A DNA stretch of 64,000 nucleotides from Clostridium aminobutyricum (GCF_017255415.1 NZ_JAFJZZ010000009.1:34551-98550), one strand, 5' to 3'. Shown: positions 54,031 through 63,276, counted from the first letter of the stretch. Notes: generated by a model from the letters alone, not told the origin. Numbers and translations: made by a program.

Positions 54031-55785
54031 ATGAGATTGAGAGAAACTCCATTAATCTTTGATGGTGCAATGGGCACCTATTATGCAACTATTTCACCAA
54101 ATCCTCTGTCCCGATGTGAGCTTGCTAATCTTTATGAGCGACATACGATTTTAGATATTCATCAGCAATATATAGAAGCGGGATGCAAAGCAATCCGAAC
54201 CAATACATTCGGAGCTAATCGCGTATATCTGGAAGGCAACGCTGATTTAGTACAAGAAGTCATTTCAAAGGGCTATGAAATTGCATTGGAAGCGGTCAAG
54301 GATAAAGATGTGCTGGTTTTTGCGGATATCGGGCCGATTCCGGCGTCAGAGACTGTAGATGCAAGAAAAGAATATATTGAAATTATTGATCAGTTTTTAG
54401 CGTTAGGTGCGACTCATTTTGTTTTTGAAACTTTTAGTGAAGATCGATTTTTAGCAGAACTTGCCCGGTATATCAAAGGGAGAAATTCAACTACTTTTGT
54501 ATTGGCTGAATTCGCTGTTTCACCGGAAGGCTATACACGATTGGGAGAATCCGGCAGAAAACTCATCGAAAGAACGTTACAGGAACCCGCTATTGATGCT
54601 TGCGGCTTCAACTGTTTTTCCGGTCCTTATCATTTACTGCAATACATAAAAACTTTTAATATCAAAGATAAAACGATTTCCATTATGCCGAACTCGGGTT
54701 ATCCGACGATCATTAATAACCGTACTTTCTTCGATAATACGAAAGAGTATTTTGCTATGCAGATGCTGGAGATAGCTAAAACCGGGGTATCCATTATCGG
54801 CGGATGCTGCGGAACCACGCCTGAGTTCATCCGAGAGATGGTACGCAAGTTAAAAGATTTATCGCCGAATCAGATTGTGCTGCATAATCAAGAGGAAGAA
54901 AAAATTGTGGATAGAAAATCTAACAAAAACAGTTTGTTAGAAAAAATGAAAAGCGGCAAAAAAATAATCGCTGTAGAATTAGATCCGCCGATTGATACGG
55001 AAATTGATTTTTTTATAAGCAGTGCAAAGAGATTAAAAGAGCATCAGGTCGATGCAATCACCATTGCTGACTGCCCGATAGCGAGAGCGAGAGTGGATAG
55101 CAGTTTATTAGCGTGTAAATTGAAAAGAGAATTGGATATTACGCCGATTCCGCATATGACTTGCCGTGACCGAAATATTAATGCGACAAAGGCGCTGCTT
55201 TTAGGGTTAAACATTGAAGGCGTGAACAATGTACTGGTCGTGACGGGCGATCCGGTTCCAAGTGCACAGCGCGATGAAATCAAGAGCATGTTCAGTTTTA
55301 ACTCTGCGGTTCTGGCAAATTATATCCGCAATTTAAATGAAGGAACTTTTTCTTCCCCTTTTAACATTTGTGCGGCATTAAACGTCAATGCAAGGAATTT
55401 TCACAATGAGTTGGCCCATGCGAAAAAGAAAATTGAAAATGGCGTTTCTATGTTTTTAACACAGCCTGTTTTGACGAAGCAGGCGATGGAAAATCTGAAA
55501 AAAGCACATCAAGAATTGGACGCATTTATCTTAGGCGGAATTATTCCGATTGTAAGCTACCGAAACGCATGCTTTATGAATAATGAAATCTCCGGTATTA
55601 AGGTTTCAGATGAAATCATCCAAATGTACGAAGGGGTTTCCAAAGAAGAGGCGGATCGGCTTGCGGTGGAGTTATCCGTCCAAATCGCAAAAGAAATAGG
55701 AGATTATGTGGATGGGTACTATATTATAACTCCGTTTAAGCGAATTGATCTCGTTTCGAAAATCATTGAAGAGGTAAAGGAATAA
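54031..55785 (+). CDS. Bifunctional homocysteine S-methyltransferase / methylenetetrahydrofolate reductase, YitJ-like
   Basis: The N-terminal half (about residues 1-290) is a homocysteine S-methyltransferase with DGAMGTYY at the start and the zinc ligands in GFNCFSGP and GGCCGTTPEFI. The C-terminal half (about 310-584) is a methylenetetrahydrofolate reductase (VELDPPID; FLTQPV). In Firmicutes such fusions supply methyl groups for methionine. The gene stands between a LysR gene and an amidase gene. TMA-producing metabolism nearby suggests one-carbon interest but is not direct evidence. Confidence 0.93.
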   Translation: MRLRETPLIFDGAMGTYYATISPNPLSRCELANLYERHTILDIHQQYIEAGCKAIRTNTFGANRVYLEGNADLVQEVISKGYEIALEAVKDKDVLVFADIGPIPASETVDARKEYIEIIDQFLALGATHFVFETFSEDRFLAELARYIKGRNSTTFVLAEFAVSPEGYTRLGESGRKLIERTLQEPAIDACGFNCFSGPYHLLQYIKTFNIKDKTISIMPNSGYPTIINNRTFFDNTKEYFAMQMLEIAKTGVSIIGGCCGTTPEFIREMVRKLKDLSPNQIVLHNQEEEKIVDRKSNKNSLLEKMKSGKKIIAVELDPPIDTEIDFFISSAKRLKEHQVDAITIADCPIARARVDSSLLACKLKRELDITPIPHMTCRDRNINATKALLLGLNIEGVNNVLVVTGDPVPSAQRDEIKSMFSFNSAVLANYIRNLNEGTFSSPFNICAALNVNARNFHNELAHAKKKIENGVSMFLTQPVLTKQAMENLKKAHQELDAFILGGIIPIVSYRNACFMNNEISGIKVSDEIIQMYEGVSKEEADRLAVELSVQIAKEIGDYVDGYYIITPFKRIDLVSKIIEEVKE

Positions 55786-55874
55786 CGAAAATCATATTCT
55801 CATTAACAAAATGAATTAAACAAAAGGTAAGTGGATGCATAGAATAAATTACAAATCATGAGGAGAATGAAAAA

Positions 55875-56375
55875 ATGCTACACTTATTAAGCAATTCTTA
55901 TAATAGACAAGAAGCCGTTAACTATGCACATAAATGGGCCTTTGGAAGAAATCCGGCTTTTTATGATTTCAAGGGGATAGGCGGTGACTGTACCAATTTT
56001 ACTTCGCAATGCCTATATGCGGGAGCGAAAGTGATGAACTACACGCCGACCTTTGGCTGGTACTACATCAATGTCAATCGCCGAGCACCGGCGTGGACTT
56101 CCGTTCGATATTTTCATCAATTTTTAATTAATAATAAGGGAGTAGGGCCGTATGGCTCGGAAGCCCCAATGGAAAAAGTACAAATAGGTGACTTTTCACA
56201 ACTTCGGCTCGATGGAAATGATTTTGAGCATACTCAAATCATCGTGTCAATGGGAGAACCGCCAACCCTGGATAATATTTTAGTAGCGGCCCATAGCATA
56301 GACTCCGATAATCGGCCGTTATCCACGTATAATATAAGGGATATAAGGTTTATTCATATAGAAGGTGTACGATAA
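55875..56375 (+). CDS. Putative amidase-domain protein (NlpC/P60 clan)
   Basis: The 166-residue protein matches the Amidase_6-type domain: NRQEAVNYAHKWAFGRNPAFYDF, the catalytic Cys in GGDCTNFTSQCLYAG, and His in DFEHTQIIVS. These domains are usually extracellular and attached to wall-binding modules, but this one has no signal peptide, so it may be cytoplasmic or released otherwise. AGGAGAA precedes the ATG. Its substrate is unknown. Confidence 0.85.
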   Translation: MLHLLSNSYNRQEAVNYAHKWAFGRNPAFYDFKGIGGDCTNFTSQCLYAGAKVMNYTPTFGWYYINVNRRAPAWTSVRYFHQFLINNKGVGPYGSEAPMEKVQIGDFSQLRLDGNDFEHTQIIVSMGEPPTLDNILVAAHSIDSDNRPLSTYNIRDIRFIHIEGVR

Positions 56376-56400
56376 CATACTTAACCTATTGGTAGAATAT

Positions 56401-56430
56401 GAAAGCTTCCCCTAAGGGGAAGCTTTTGAT
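56401..56430. terminator. Bidirectional terminator
   Basis: GAAAGCTTCCCC and GGGGAAGCTTTTG form a strong stem with a short TAA(G) loop between the convergent amidase-domain and cooS genes. Confidence 0.85.
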
Positions 56431-56453
56431 TTGATGGGCGGTATGCTGCTCTA

Positions 56454-58367
56454 TTATTGTAAGCCCATGTGCTCTCTTTTCTTTAATATATGGGCTTTGA
56501 TATCTTTTGCCGCTTGAACAGGATCGTCTCCGAGGGCGATTTTTCCGCCGGTCAAGCTCTCTACATCTTGGGTCACAAGCTTTACTAAGTTAGGGGCGCC
56601 TGTAACAAACGGTGTAGGGGAAAGATGTGTATAAGCGCCATAGGCTACCGCGAACAAACCGTCTATGGTTGCCTTTTGTTCCATCCATTCCGGCGCAGTA
56701 ACCGCAATCGGAAGATCAGGAATATCCACCTTCAGATGATCTGCTAAAGCGGTTACCAGCATAGAAATTCTTCCGGTGTCCGTACAAGTGCCAAAGCTTA
56801 AGACTGGCGGGATTTTTAATGCCCGACATACACCTTGCAGGCCCTCTCCGGCTAACTCAATCGCATCTAAATTGCATAGACCCGCTACTTCCAGTGCATG
56901 GTTTCCACACCCGCCGGCAACGACTAAGATGTCGCCTTTGATCAATTCTTTTGTGATATTTACCGTATTCCAATCTTGTGGGCCATTTCTCAAGGTGGAA
57001 CAGCTTGCCAGTGCCACTACGCCTTTAATTTGCCCTTTTGCGATCACGTCTACCAGTACATTTAAATCATTTCCGATTGCGCCCAATACGGCTTCCGTTG
57101 AAAAACCTGCAATTGCTTTCATTTTATGCTGTGGAACACGTGGTTCAATGGTTTCTTTTCTCTTTTTGAAATTTTCAATGGCAATTGTAATACATTTTTC
57201 TGCCATTACATCTACTTCCGCCGGATAGTATGGCATTTCATGCGCTACATTCGGCACCCCTATAATAGTGCTGACACTGATAAGCGCAACTTGATATTTT
57301 TCTGCATATTCGTTGATGGCCGGAGGCGAACAGTTCTCCTCCATGACGAGCGCATCCACCGTACCGGTTGCAAGGAATGGCTCAATAGATAACCAGTTAC
57401 CCATTAAACCGATAAAGGTATCATCCATCTCAAACCGCTGAAGGAGTTCCTGACCCGTTTCGATGGAACCGACAATGTGAATACCTTTTGCGCCTGCATT
57501 TCTTGCCATCTCTTGATATTCAGGTTTTCTAGCTTTTAATAATGTAGCTACTCCAACCCAAGGTTGATGTCCGTTAAAGGCAATATTCACATAATTAGGA
57601 TCCATGATACCTAAATCAACATCCACTTCATGAGGCATAGGGGTACCAAATAAAATATCCTGAGTCATTTCCAATCCAATTTGAGCAGTATATATAGTAG
57701 ACAATCCTAACCGGAGCGCTTTTTTTGCTAACGACACATAATCCCCGTCGACATTTGTGAGGCAGCTCGCGATGCTGTTTTCTACTTCGTGCTGAACGCC
57801 GCAAGGATAGATATTTAAACTTTGCCATATTGGTTTTCTTTTTTGCGGAGCAAAGGCTTCAACCATTTGACTTTTTTCGTCTGGTGTTATTTTCATCTCA
57901 TGGTCAAGGAAGTCAGCTAACTGCACCGCAAGCGTGTTGACCTCTTGATTGGTATGGATTCCAACCTTTTCACACATCCATTTTAATTTATTCTCATCTG
58001 TAATAGTAAATGGGGTTTTCCCTTCTCCAGTGGCTTTTAGCGTTCGAAAGGCCTCATAAGCATGATGTGCATAGGTAGCGGCACCCATGATATTTCGCAT
58101 CAGTAAGCTTCTCATTGCCATTGCATCCGGGCCGATCCCGCAAACACCTCTATCGGCACCTGCCTTATCACTGATTCTACAAGGTCCTTGTGTACAAAGC
58201 TGACAGCTCAGACCTTGAAGACAAAAGTTACATCGAATTTTTTCCTGTGGATCCCATCGTGAAAATACACTGGAGAGTCCGTCTTCTTTGATACGAATCA
58301 ACATTTCTTCTACTGAATCATGAAAACTGACACGTTCCTGCATTTTTTGGGAAATTGTTTGTGACAT
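56454..58367 (-). CDS. cooS: Anaerobic CO dehydrogenase CooS homologue with an altered C-cluster
   Basis: The 637-residue protein has the CooS fold. The N-terminal cluster region reads RCNFCLQGLSCQLCTQGPCRI, with a CX2C D-cluster motif of the type linked to a 2Fe-2S cluster in Desulfovibrio. Compared with Carboxydothermus CODH-II, the ligands His261 (GHQP), Cys333, Cys446, Cys476, Cys526 and catalytic Lys563 are kept. The CCTGNE segment carrying Cys295 is replaced by IETGQE, removing the Cys ligand of the dangling iron. CO oxidation is therefore uncertain. No acetyl-CoA synthase or CooF/CooC gene lies nearby. The ATG at 58367 follows TAGGAGG. Confidence 0.9.
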   Translation of the reverse strand: MSQTISQKMQERVSFHDSVEEMLIRIKEDGLSSVFSRWDPQEKIRCNFCLQGLSCQLCTQGPCRISDKAGADRGVCGIGPDAMAMRSLLMRNIMGAATYAHHAYEAFRTLKATGEGKTPFTITDENKLKWMCEKVGIHTNQEVNTLAVQLADFLDHEMKITPDEKSQMVEAFAPQKRKPIWQSLNIYPCGVQHEVENSIASCLTNVDGDYVSLAKKALRLGLSTIYTAQIGLEMTQDILFGTPMPHEVDVDLGIMDPNYVNIAFNGHQPWVGVATLLKARKPEYQEMARNAGAKGIHIVGSIETGQELLQRFEMDDTFIGLMGNWLSIEPFLATGTVDALVMEENCSPPAINEYAEKYQVALISVSTIIGVPNVAHEMPYYPAEVDVMAEKCITIAIENFKKRKETIEPRVPQHKMKAIAGFSTEAVLGAIGNDLNVLVDVIAKGQIKGVVALASCSTLRNGPQDWNTVNITKELIKGDILVVAGGCGNHALEVAGLCNLDAIELAGEGLQGVCRALKIPPVLSFGTCTDTGRISMLVTALADHLKVDIPDLPIAVTAPEWMEQKATIDGLFAVAYGAYTHLSPTPFVTGAPNLVKLVTQDVESLTGGKIALGDDPVQAAKDIKAHILKKREHMGLQ

Positions 58368-58641
58368 AATGTACCTCCTAACTGACATCAATAAGATAGG
58401 AATTAGTATGGCTTATTGGGAGGGATATTATGAAAATTCTTCTATATTGCTTTATTTTTAATAAAGGAACAAATGATTTGGTTTTTGTGCATTTGTTAAT
58501 TGTGTGTTAATTGTTTGTGAAGACTATGTGAAGATTGCTAATTAAAATGGAAAATCAAGTAAGTTTTTTGAAAATTATTCTATAAAACAAAATATGTAAA
58601 AAATTTCAATCAAAAAATGTGTTGAAAATACAAAAAAACAC

Positions 58642-58673
58642 TTGACCTTCCCCTATAGGGTAAGGGCTACAAT
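58642..58673 (+). promoter_or_regulatory. MerR-type promoter with operator dyad
   Basis: A -35 TTGACC (58642-58647) and -10 TACAAT (58668-58673) are 20 bases apart, longer than the usual 17. A 20-base near-perfect palindrome (58646-58665, CCTT-CCCTATAGGG-AAGG with one mismatched pair) fills the spacer. Stretched spacers with such dyads are the hallmark of promoters controlled by MerR-family activators. No MerR gene is in the window. It drives the transporter at 58711. Confidence 0.75.
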
Positions 58674-58710
58674 CACTTTCGTACTAAACACCATGAAGGG
58701 AGATTCTATT

Positions 58711-59805
58711 ATGAATGGAATTCTAAATGCTTCAACAGTTCCTTCGGATCTGCTGATAGCAAAAACCAAATTGTCATCAAATTTTTTTACTAGAGGAATT
58801 ATTATTGGATTACTTTCAGGACTATGCTACGGATTTTATTCAAGTTTTTTAACTTTGGGTATGTCAACAGGAATATGGTCTGAGTGGTACGGCGTTAATT
58901 CTGTGTTGCCTGCATTTGCGATTACGTATATGTTGGGTGCTTTAGGAAGCGCAATCAATGATATGCTAAGCGCAATTTGGGCTATTATCATTGCGGCACT
59001 CAAAGGGAAACTGGGTGACTTTGTTAGAACCGTTAAAACGAAACCGGGCAGATTGATTGCACTTGCGGCACTTGCCGGAGGCCCGGTTGCAGGAACTGCG
59101 TATGTTATTTGTCTACAGCTGGCAGGTTCCATCGTTATTCCAATTACTGCTTTATGCCCTGCAATTGCAGCTATTTTAAGCCGTATCTTGTATAAGCAAA
59201 AGCTTACCCCTCGTACCTTGTTTGGTATCGCGATTTGCTTTGCAGCAAGCTTGATGATTGCAAGTACCGGAATGGGCGGAGATGCTCCGGATGGGCTTGT
59301 ACTCGGTATGGTTGTTGCGTTTGTCGCAGCGCTGGGCTGGGGAATTGAAGGTTGCGTAGCAGGATATGCAACTAGTATGGTGGACTATGAAATCGGTATC
59401 ACCATTAGACAGATCACTTCAGGTATGACGAATTTAATCATCTTAGTACCTCTATTCGGAATTTTATCCGGCGGTGGACTAGGACTTTCAGCGAACCTGA
59501 TTACGTCTGCTGTAGCAGATCATCCGGCAATGCTTTGGTTTGTTGTCAGCGGATTCTTTGCGGTATACTCCTTTAACTTATGGTATAAAGGCAACAGTAT
59601 GTGCGGCACAGCACTGGGGATGGCTTGCAATGCTACCTACTCATTCTTTACGCCATTATGCTCATGGGTTATCCTTGGATTAATCGTTGGACAAGACGGA
59701 TGGGCAATCCCACCAATTGCTTGGGTTGCAGCTGTTGTTATGTCACTAGGTATCTTTATCATGGCTGTAAATCCTTTAGACTTTTTCAAAAAGAAGGAGG
59801 CGTAA
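58711..59805 (+). CDS. DMT/EamA-like multi-spanning transporter
   Basis: This 364-residue membrane protein has about ten hydrophobic segments and two-fold repeat character typical of the drug/metabolite transporter superfamily (GIIIGLLSGLCYGFYSSFL; ILSRILYKQKLTPRTLFGIAICF; WGIEGCVAGYAT). The substrate is unknown. Its promoter is of MerR type, which in other systems responds to drugs, metals or metabolites. The ATG at 58711 follows AAGGGAG; the in-frame extension upstream overlaps the promoter. It is 4 bases from the next small gene and probably forms an operon with it. It is a candidate, by proximity only, for exporting or importing a methylamine or choline. Confidence 0.75.
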   Translation: MNGILNASTVPSDLLIAKTKLSSNFFTRGIIIGLLSGLCYGFYSSFLTLGMSTGIWSEWYGVNSVLPAFAITYMLGALGSAINDMLSAIWAIIIAALKGKLGDFVRTVKTKPGRLIALAALAGGPVAGTAYVICLQLAGSIVIPITALCPAIAAILSRILYKQKLTPRTLFGIAICFAASLMIASTGMGGDAPDGLVLGMVVAFVAALGWGIEGCVAGYATSMVDYEIGITIRQITSGMTNLIILVPLFGILSGGGLGLSANLITSAVADHPAMLWFVVSGFFAVYSFNLWYKGNSMCGTALGMACNATYSFFTPLCSWVILGLIVGQDGWAIPPIAWVAAVVMSLGIFIMAVNPLDFFKKKEA

Positions 59806-59809
59806 TAAT

Positions 59810-60073
59810 ATGAAACCACTTAATTATGCTATTTTAAAGTATTTCACTACTGTTAAAGAAGCTTGTGCAGATGATGTGATCGATGCACTAAAAGGTGACT
59901 ATGGAAATTTTAAGGCTCTAAGAAAGCCTGCTGTAGTAGAAGCCCTAATGACTGCTGAAGCAAATGGACTATTAGAGGAAACAAGATTTGATTTCGATAG
60001 AAATCGAGAAGTAAGAGTTTATTATCATGCTCATAAAGAAGGTGCAGATACGATAAATTCTTATATTAGATAA
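59810..60073 (+). CDS. Small winged-helix-like protein co-transcribed with the transporter
   Basis: The 87-residue protein looks like one winged-helix domain (LNYAILKYFTTVKEACADDVIDALKGDY, then LRKPAVVEALMTAEANGLLEETRFDF, wing REVRVYYHAH). I do not recognise a named family. It begins 4 bases after the transporter, with AAGGAGG inside the end of that gene. It could be a co-expressed regulator of the transporter operon. This is inference from size and position. Confidence 0.6.
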   Translation: MKPLNYAILKYFTTVKEACADDVIDALKGDYGNFKALRKPAVVEALMTAEANGLLEETRFDFDRNREVRVYYHAHKEGADTINSYIR

Positions 60074-60097
60074 AAAACATAAGATAAACACATAATA

Positions 60098-60240
60098 TGA
60101 CATTAACTTAACATGTGACTCCTTAACTTAACATGTAAATATGTAACTCCTTAAATTCAATATATAAATCAAAAAAACCTGCCTTCAAATAAATATAGTA
60201 TCCTCCATTTACTACTGATTTTATTTGAGACAGGTTTTTT
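60098..60240. repeat. Short tandem repeats followed by a long-loop terminator
   Basis: Two near copies of TTAACTTAACATGT (60103-60132) are followed by a third partial copy. Further on, AAAAAACCTG (60172-60181) pairs with CAGGTTTTTT (60231-60240), with CAAATAAA/TTTATTTG pairing inside; this is a likely terminator for the operon. The rest of the 380-base gap (60241-60456) contains no supported gene. Confidence 0.55.
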
Positions 60241-60456
60241 GATGCTTTCTATTATAGAAGATGAACCGTGTAAAATACTATTTTGCAATGCGGGTCAAAA
60301 GGGCGGCAATGACTGCAAGAGATTGAACAAAATAGAGAACAAATAAAGAATTGAATAGAGAACATACTTACTATAAGAATCATGCTTTTGTATGGTTCTT
60401 TTTTATTCAAATTTAAAGAGTGCCTTTAGGGTAATGTTTAAGAAGGAGGAATGCTC

Positions 60457-60663
60457 ATGGGATACTATGAAGTAGAAATTGTTCAAACGATTAAAATAAA
60501 GAAACAAATCAGAGCTGCGAATGATAATGATGTTTTACGAAAAGCAAACAAAATTATAGAGGATGGAACTATCCCTATTGAAAGTTACGACTTAGTTACT
60601 GCACAGATAAGTGCAGCTAAAACCGCAGGAACGGTAATTAATCTAGAGCAATATAAACAATAA
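60457..60663 (+). CDS. Hypothetical small protein
   Basis: I do not recognise this 68-residue protein (start GYYEVEIVQTIKIKKQIRAA, helix NDVLRKANKII, end VINLEQYKQ). It has an alternating strand-helix look of a small alpha/beta protein. The ATG at 60457 is used because AAGGAGGA lies six bases upstream; the ATG at 60451 has no spacing. A terminator follows immediately. Similar small proteins accompany amidoligase-type genes in some genomes as far as I recall, but that link is weak. Confidence 0.6.
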   Translation: MGYYEVEIVQTIKIKKQIRAANDNDVLRKANKIIEDGTIPIESYDLVTAQISAAKTAGTVINLEQYKQ

Positions 60664-60668
60664 AAATA

Positions 60669-60713
60669 AAAGGTTTACCCTAAACTTTGGCGAGCGCAGG
60701 TAAACCTTTTTCT
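60669..60713 (+). terminator. Terminator after the small gene
   Basis: AAAGGTTTACC pairs with GGTAAACCTTT, separated by about 20 bases and followed by T5. Confidence 0.8.
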
Positions 60714-60792
60714 CTACTACCGTAATATGCTACAAGCAAATCTGAATCTGTTACGGTTTATTTTTTTGCATAATATCAGACTTCTTAACTTA

Positions 60793-60900
60793 ATGCAAGT
60801 AAATTCACAGATTATTTATACAAAGCAAGCAATCAAGGATATTGAGAAACTGAAAGCTGCTTCGCTTGACAAAAATGCGAAGCAGCTAATATATGCAACT
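60793..60900 (+). pseudogene. 5' fragment of a Txe/YoeB-like toxin gene
   Basis: About 33 codons resemble the N-terminus of Txe/YoeB-type toxins (IIYTKQAIKDIEKLKAASLDKNAKQLI). The open frame then continues into sequence that belongs, in another frame, to the amidoligase remnant. No antitoxin gene is recognisable upstream. The fragment lacks the catalytic C-terminus and is a remnant. Confidence 0.45.
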
Positions 60901-60908
60901 CACCACGA

Positions 60909-61703
60909 ATGGAAACATATCATACTCATGCTAGGACCTCTCCGGGTAAATGGTTGCTTGAAAGCGATGGCTCAGTAACAAGTGGATCAAGAGGAGGGGA
61001 ACTTATATCTCCAATACTGACGGATAGCCCAGAAACTTGGCGCCAGCTAGAAGTTGTGTGTGAGGTGGCCAAGAGACACGGAGCAGAGGTTAATTTTGAA
61101 ACTGGAGGGCATGTACATATAGGAGCAGAAAATGCGTTAGATGGTAAAAAACAGCGGTGGAGAAGATTTTTCAAAATGGCGGGAGGATTTGAGGATGTGT
61201 CTCACCGTTTAGCCGGTGGCGAACAAGGACTGTTCAGGGGCGCTGAAGACGATCAGTATACCGAGTCCGCCAGACGACAAAGCCATTGTGGGATTACGGC
61301 TGTAATGCCTCAAGAGGCTGAAACTAATGCATTTCAGAGCATCATTTCTAGGATTGGAGAAGACAAGTATAGAAGTATTAATCTTTTACCTTTTGCAACG
61401 AAAAAGACCATAGAATTTAGAGCTTTTAACGGAAGCCTTACTCCGGGCGTGATACAAGCTAGTGTGAAATATGCGGCCGGAATTGTCAATGCTGCGGAGC
61501 GAGCAAGAACTAAACCAAGTGAAGGTTTTAATGTGACTTATCAAGACAAACGGCGTGGAGAAATAATAAACAATTATTCGTTGGTTGAAGAAGATTTTTC
61601 GGATGGAGCCATCATGAATGTCCTTGATACTGTTTGTAGCCGTAAGGAAGATAAGGAGCACCTTTTGTCTGTAATTGTTCGAAATAGATGGGTAAATAGA
61701 TAA
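60909..61703 (+). pseudogene. Amidoligase-domain protein, N-terminally truncated
   Basis: The 264-residue frame holds most of an Amidoligase_2-type domain of the COOH-NH2 ligase fold: KWLLESDGSVTSGSRGGELISPIL, NFETGGHVHIGAENAL, YRSINLLPFATKKTIEFRAFNGSLTP. The expected start of the domain (the GIEIEF-type strand) is missing. The frame runs out upstream into unrelated sequence next to a toxin-gene fragment, so a deletion has probably joined the two. ATG 60909 has no good ribosome binding site. Function, if any remains, is unknown. Confidence 0.65.
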
Positions 61704-61990
61704 GCAAAAGCCATATTTTATGATATAAAGAATGTTTATTTAATGAATGTATGCCATTTTAAACCATATAATGCCATTTTATGTAAAACACCCCTTTTTT
61801 TGCAGGATTTATTTATAATAAGAATGTTCCAATTAATAGAGAGGGAGGGGAGATTTGTTTGATTTTAGGAGCTATAATTCATTAAGTATTTATAAAGTTT
61901 ACAAAGGGGAAAATTTATAATACTTATGGGTGAAAAATAAAATTATTTTATTATTTCACTTCAAAATTTTTGGATAAGGAAGGATTTAAA

Positions 61991-62560
61991 ATGAAGATAA
62001 AAAAATTCACAAAAACTATTGTACTTGTTGCAATTCTAACTTTAGCATCTGGAAGTTTTTGCTATGCTGATACTTTTACAGGCGGAAGAAGCAGTGCGGT
62101 TTACAAAGCTTATTTTGATAGCTCAGTTTCTTCTTATGGTTATTCTCCTCATTATATGGCGGGCATGTCTAATTGGAATAATATTTCATCGAAAGTATCG
62201 CTTTCTATTACCACCAGTACGTCTGATTATCCTGATAAATATTATATCGGAAACACAGCAACAAATGGTTTATGGGGACAAACAGCTATATACAAGAAAA
62301 ATCTTTTAGGACAAATAGTAACAGCACAAACTACAGATACATGGGTTTACAGTACAATTGTATTGTATGACAATCAGATGAAGGCTTATAACATGAATGC
62401 AGCTGAAGTAAAGTCAACTGCTACTCATGAAGTAGGTCATACTCTTAGTTTAGCTCATACTACTGCATCTGTAGAATCAGTTATGAGGGAAGGGGCGATT
62501 CAATTTATTGGACCAACAACATATGATATAACTCAATTAAAAGCAAAATGGGGTAATTAA
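61991..62560 (+). CDS. Secreted matrixin-like zinc metalloprotease
   Basis: The 189-residue protein has a clear signal peptide (MKIKKFTKTIVLVAILTLAS, cleavage near residue 26) and a small metzincin domain: HEVGH at 146-150 with the third His at 156, followed by SVMREG as the Met-turn (Met165). It lacks a propeptide with a cysteine switch and has no additional domains, so it is a minimal secreted protease. AAGGAAGGA precedes the ATG. It is followed by a membrane-anchored partner gene after 29 bases. Its target is unknown. Confidence 0.85.
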   Translation: MKIKKFTKTIVLVAILTLASGSFCYADTFTGGRSSAVYKAYFDSSVSSYGYSPHYMAGMSNWNNISSKVSLSITTSTSDYPDKYYIGNTATNGLWGQTAIYKKNLLGQIVTAQTTDTWVYSTIVLYDNQMKAYNMNAAEVKSTATHEVGHTLSLAHTTASVESVMREGAIQFIGPTTYDITQLKAKWGN

Positions 62561-62589
62561 AAATCATTTAGGAGAAAGGAAATATATAC

Positions 62590-63231
62590 ATGGATATTAA
62601 AGAATTTTCTATTAAAAATAAAAAAATCGTTTTTATTGTATTTGGGTTATTTTTGTGTTTTTCATTATATTACTTTGGAGTTTATAACTCTATATCTGAT
62701 GTAACAATTGCATCAAGTTACAAAAGTTATGATGATATAAGTAGTTTGGATAAGGGAGCAGAACTTATAGTTATTGGAAGTACCGCTCAAGATTTTGAAG
62801 ATAGAGAACATAAGGCAACATTTTTTGATGATGGTACATTAGAAGATTTCTATAGCTTGACAAATATTAAAGTTAATAAAGTGCTCAAGGGGGCAGACGG
62901 AATAAAAAATGGTGACAATCTCAACATAATCGAACCTGCGAGTATAATTCAAACAGTTGAAGGAAAGCAAAGATTGTTAAGAGATGATTATCAACCTTTA
63001 GAAAAGAATAAAAACTATATACTTTTCTTAAAGAAAAATGATAATGGACAATACTCTATAATTAACATGAATTTAGGAAAGCTTGATTTAGCAGACAAAG
63101 ATAAGAAATTCAAGATGAAAAACAAAGATGACAAACTTATGAAAGATGCTTTTGAAAAATATTTAACAGAATCTGATGATGCTATTCAATCTTATGATGA
63201 AACCTCAGAGACAGATACCCAACAAAATTAA
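62590..63231 (+). CDS. Membrane-anchored extracellular protein next to the protease
   Basis: The 213-residue protein has one N-terminal transmembrane anchor (KIVFIVFGLFLCFSLYYFGVY, residues about 13-33) and an extracytoplasmic domain with a beta-rich pattern (ELIVIGSTAQDF; TNIKVNKVLKG; NYILFLKKNDNGQYSIIN). I do not recognise the domain by name. It is co-oriented with the secreted protease and has AGGAGAAAGG upstream, so the two are probably expressed together, perhaps as protease and inhibitor, substrate or chaperone. This pairing is inference. Confidence 0.7.
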   Translation: MDIKEFSIKNKKIVFIVFGLFLCFSLYYFGVYNSISDVTIASSYKSYDDISSLDKGAELIVIGSTAQDFEDREHKATFFDDGTLEDFYSLTNIKVNKVLKGADGIKNGDNLNIIEPASIIQTVEGKQRLLRDDYQPLEKNKNYILFLKKNDNGQYSIINMNLGKLDLADKDKKFKMKNKDDKLMKDAFEKYLTESDDAIQSYDETSETDTQQN

Positions 63232-63252
63232 TTTATTAATTACTCAACCAGA

Positions 63253-63276
63253 AAAGAGCCTAAAAGGGCTCTTTTT
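63253..63276 (+). terminator. Terminator
   Basis: AAAGAGCC (63253-63260) pairs with GGGCTCTT, loop TAAAA, followed by a T-run. Confidence 0.85.

Noticed and set aside
60098..60132. CRISPR-like repeat array
   Set aside because: Only two or three short AT-rich copies with tiny spacing and no cas genes; it is a simple tandem repeat. No CRISPR array was seen anywhere in the window.
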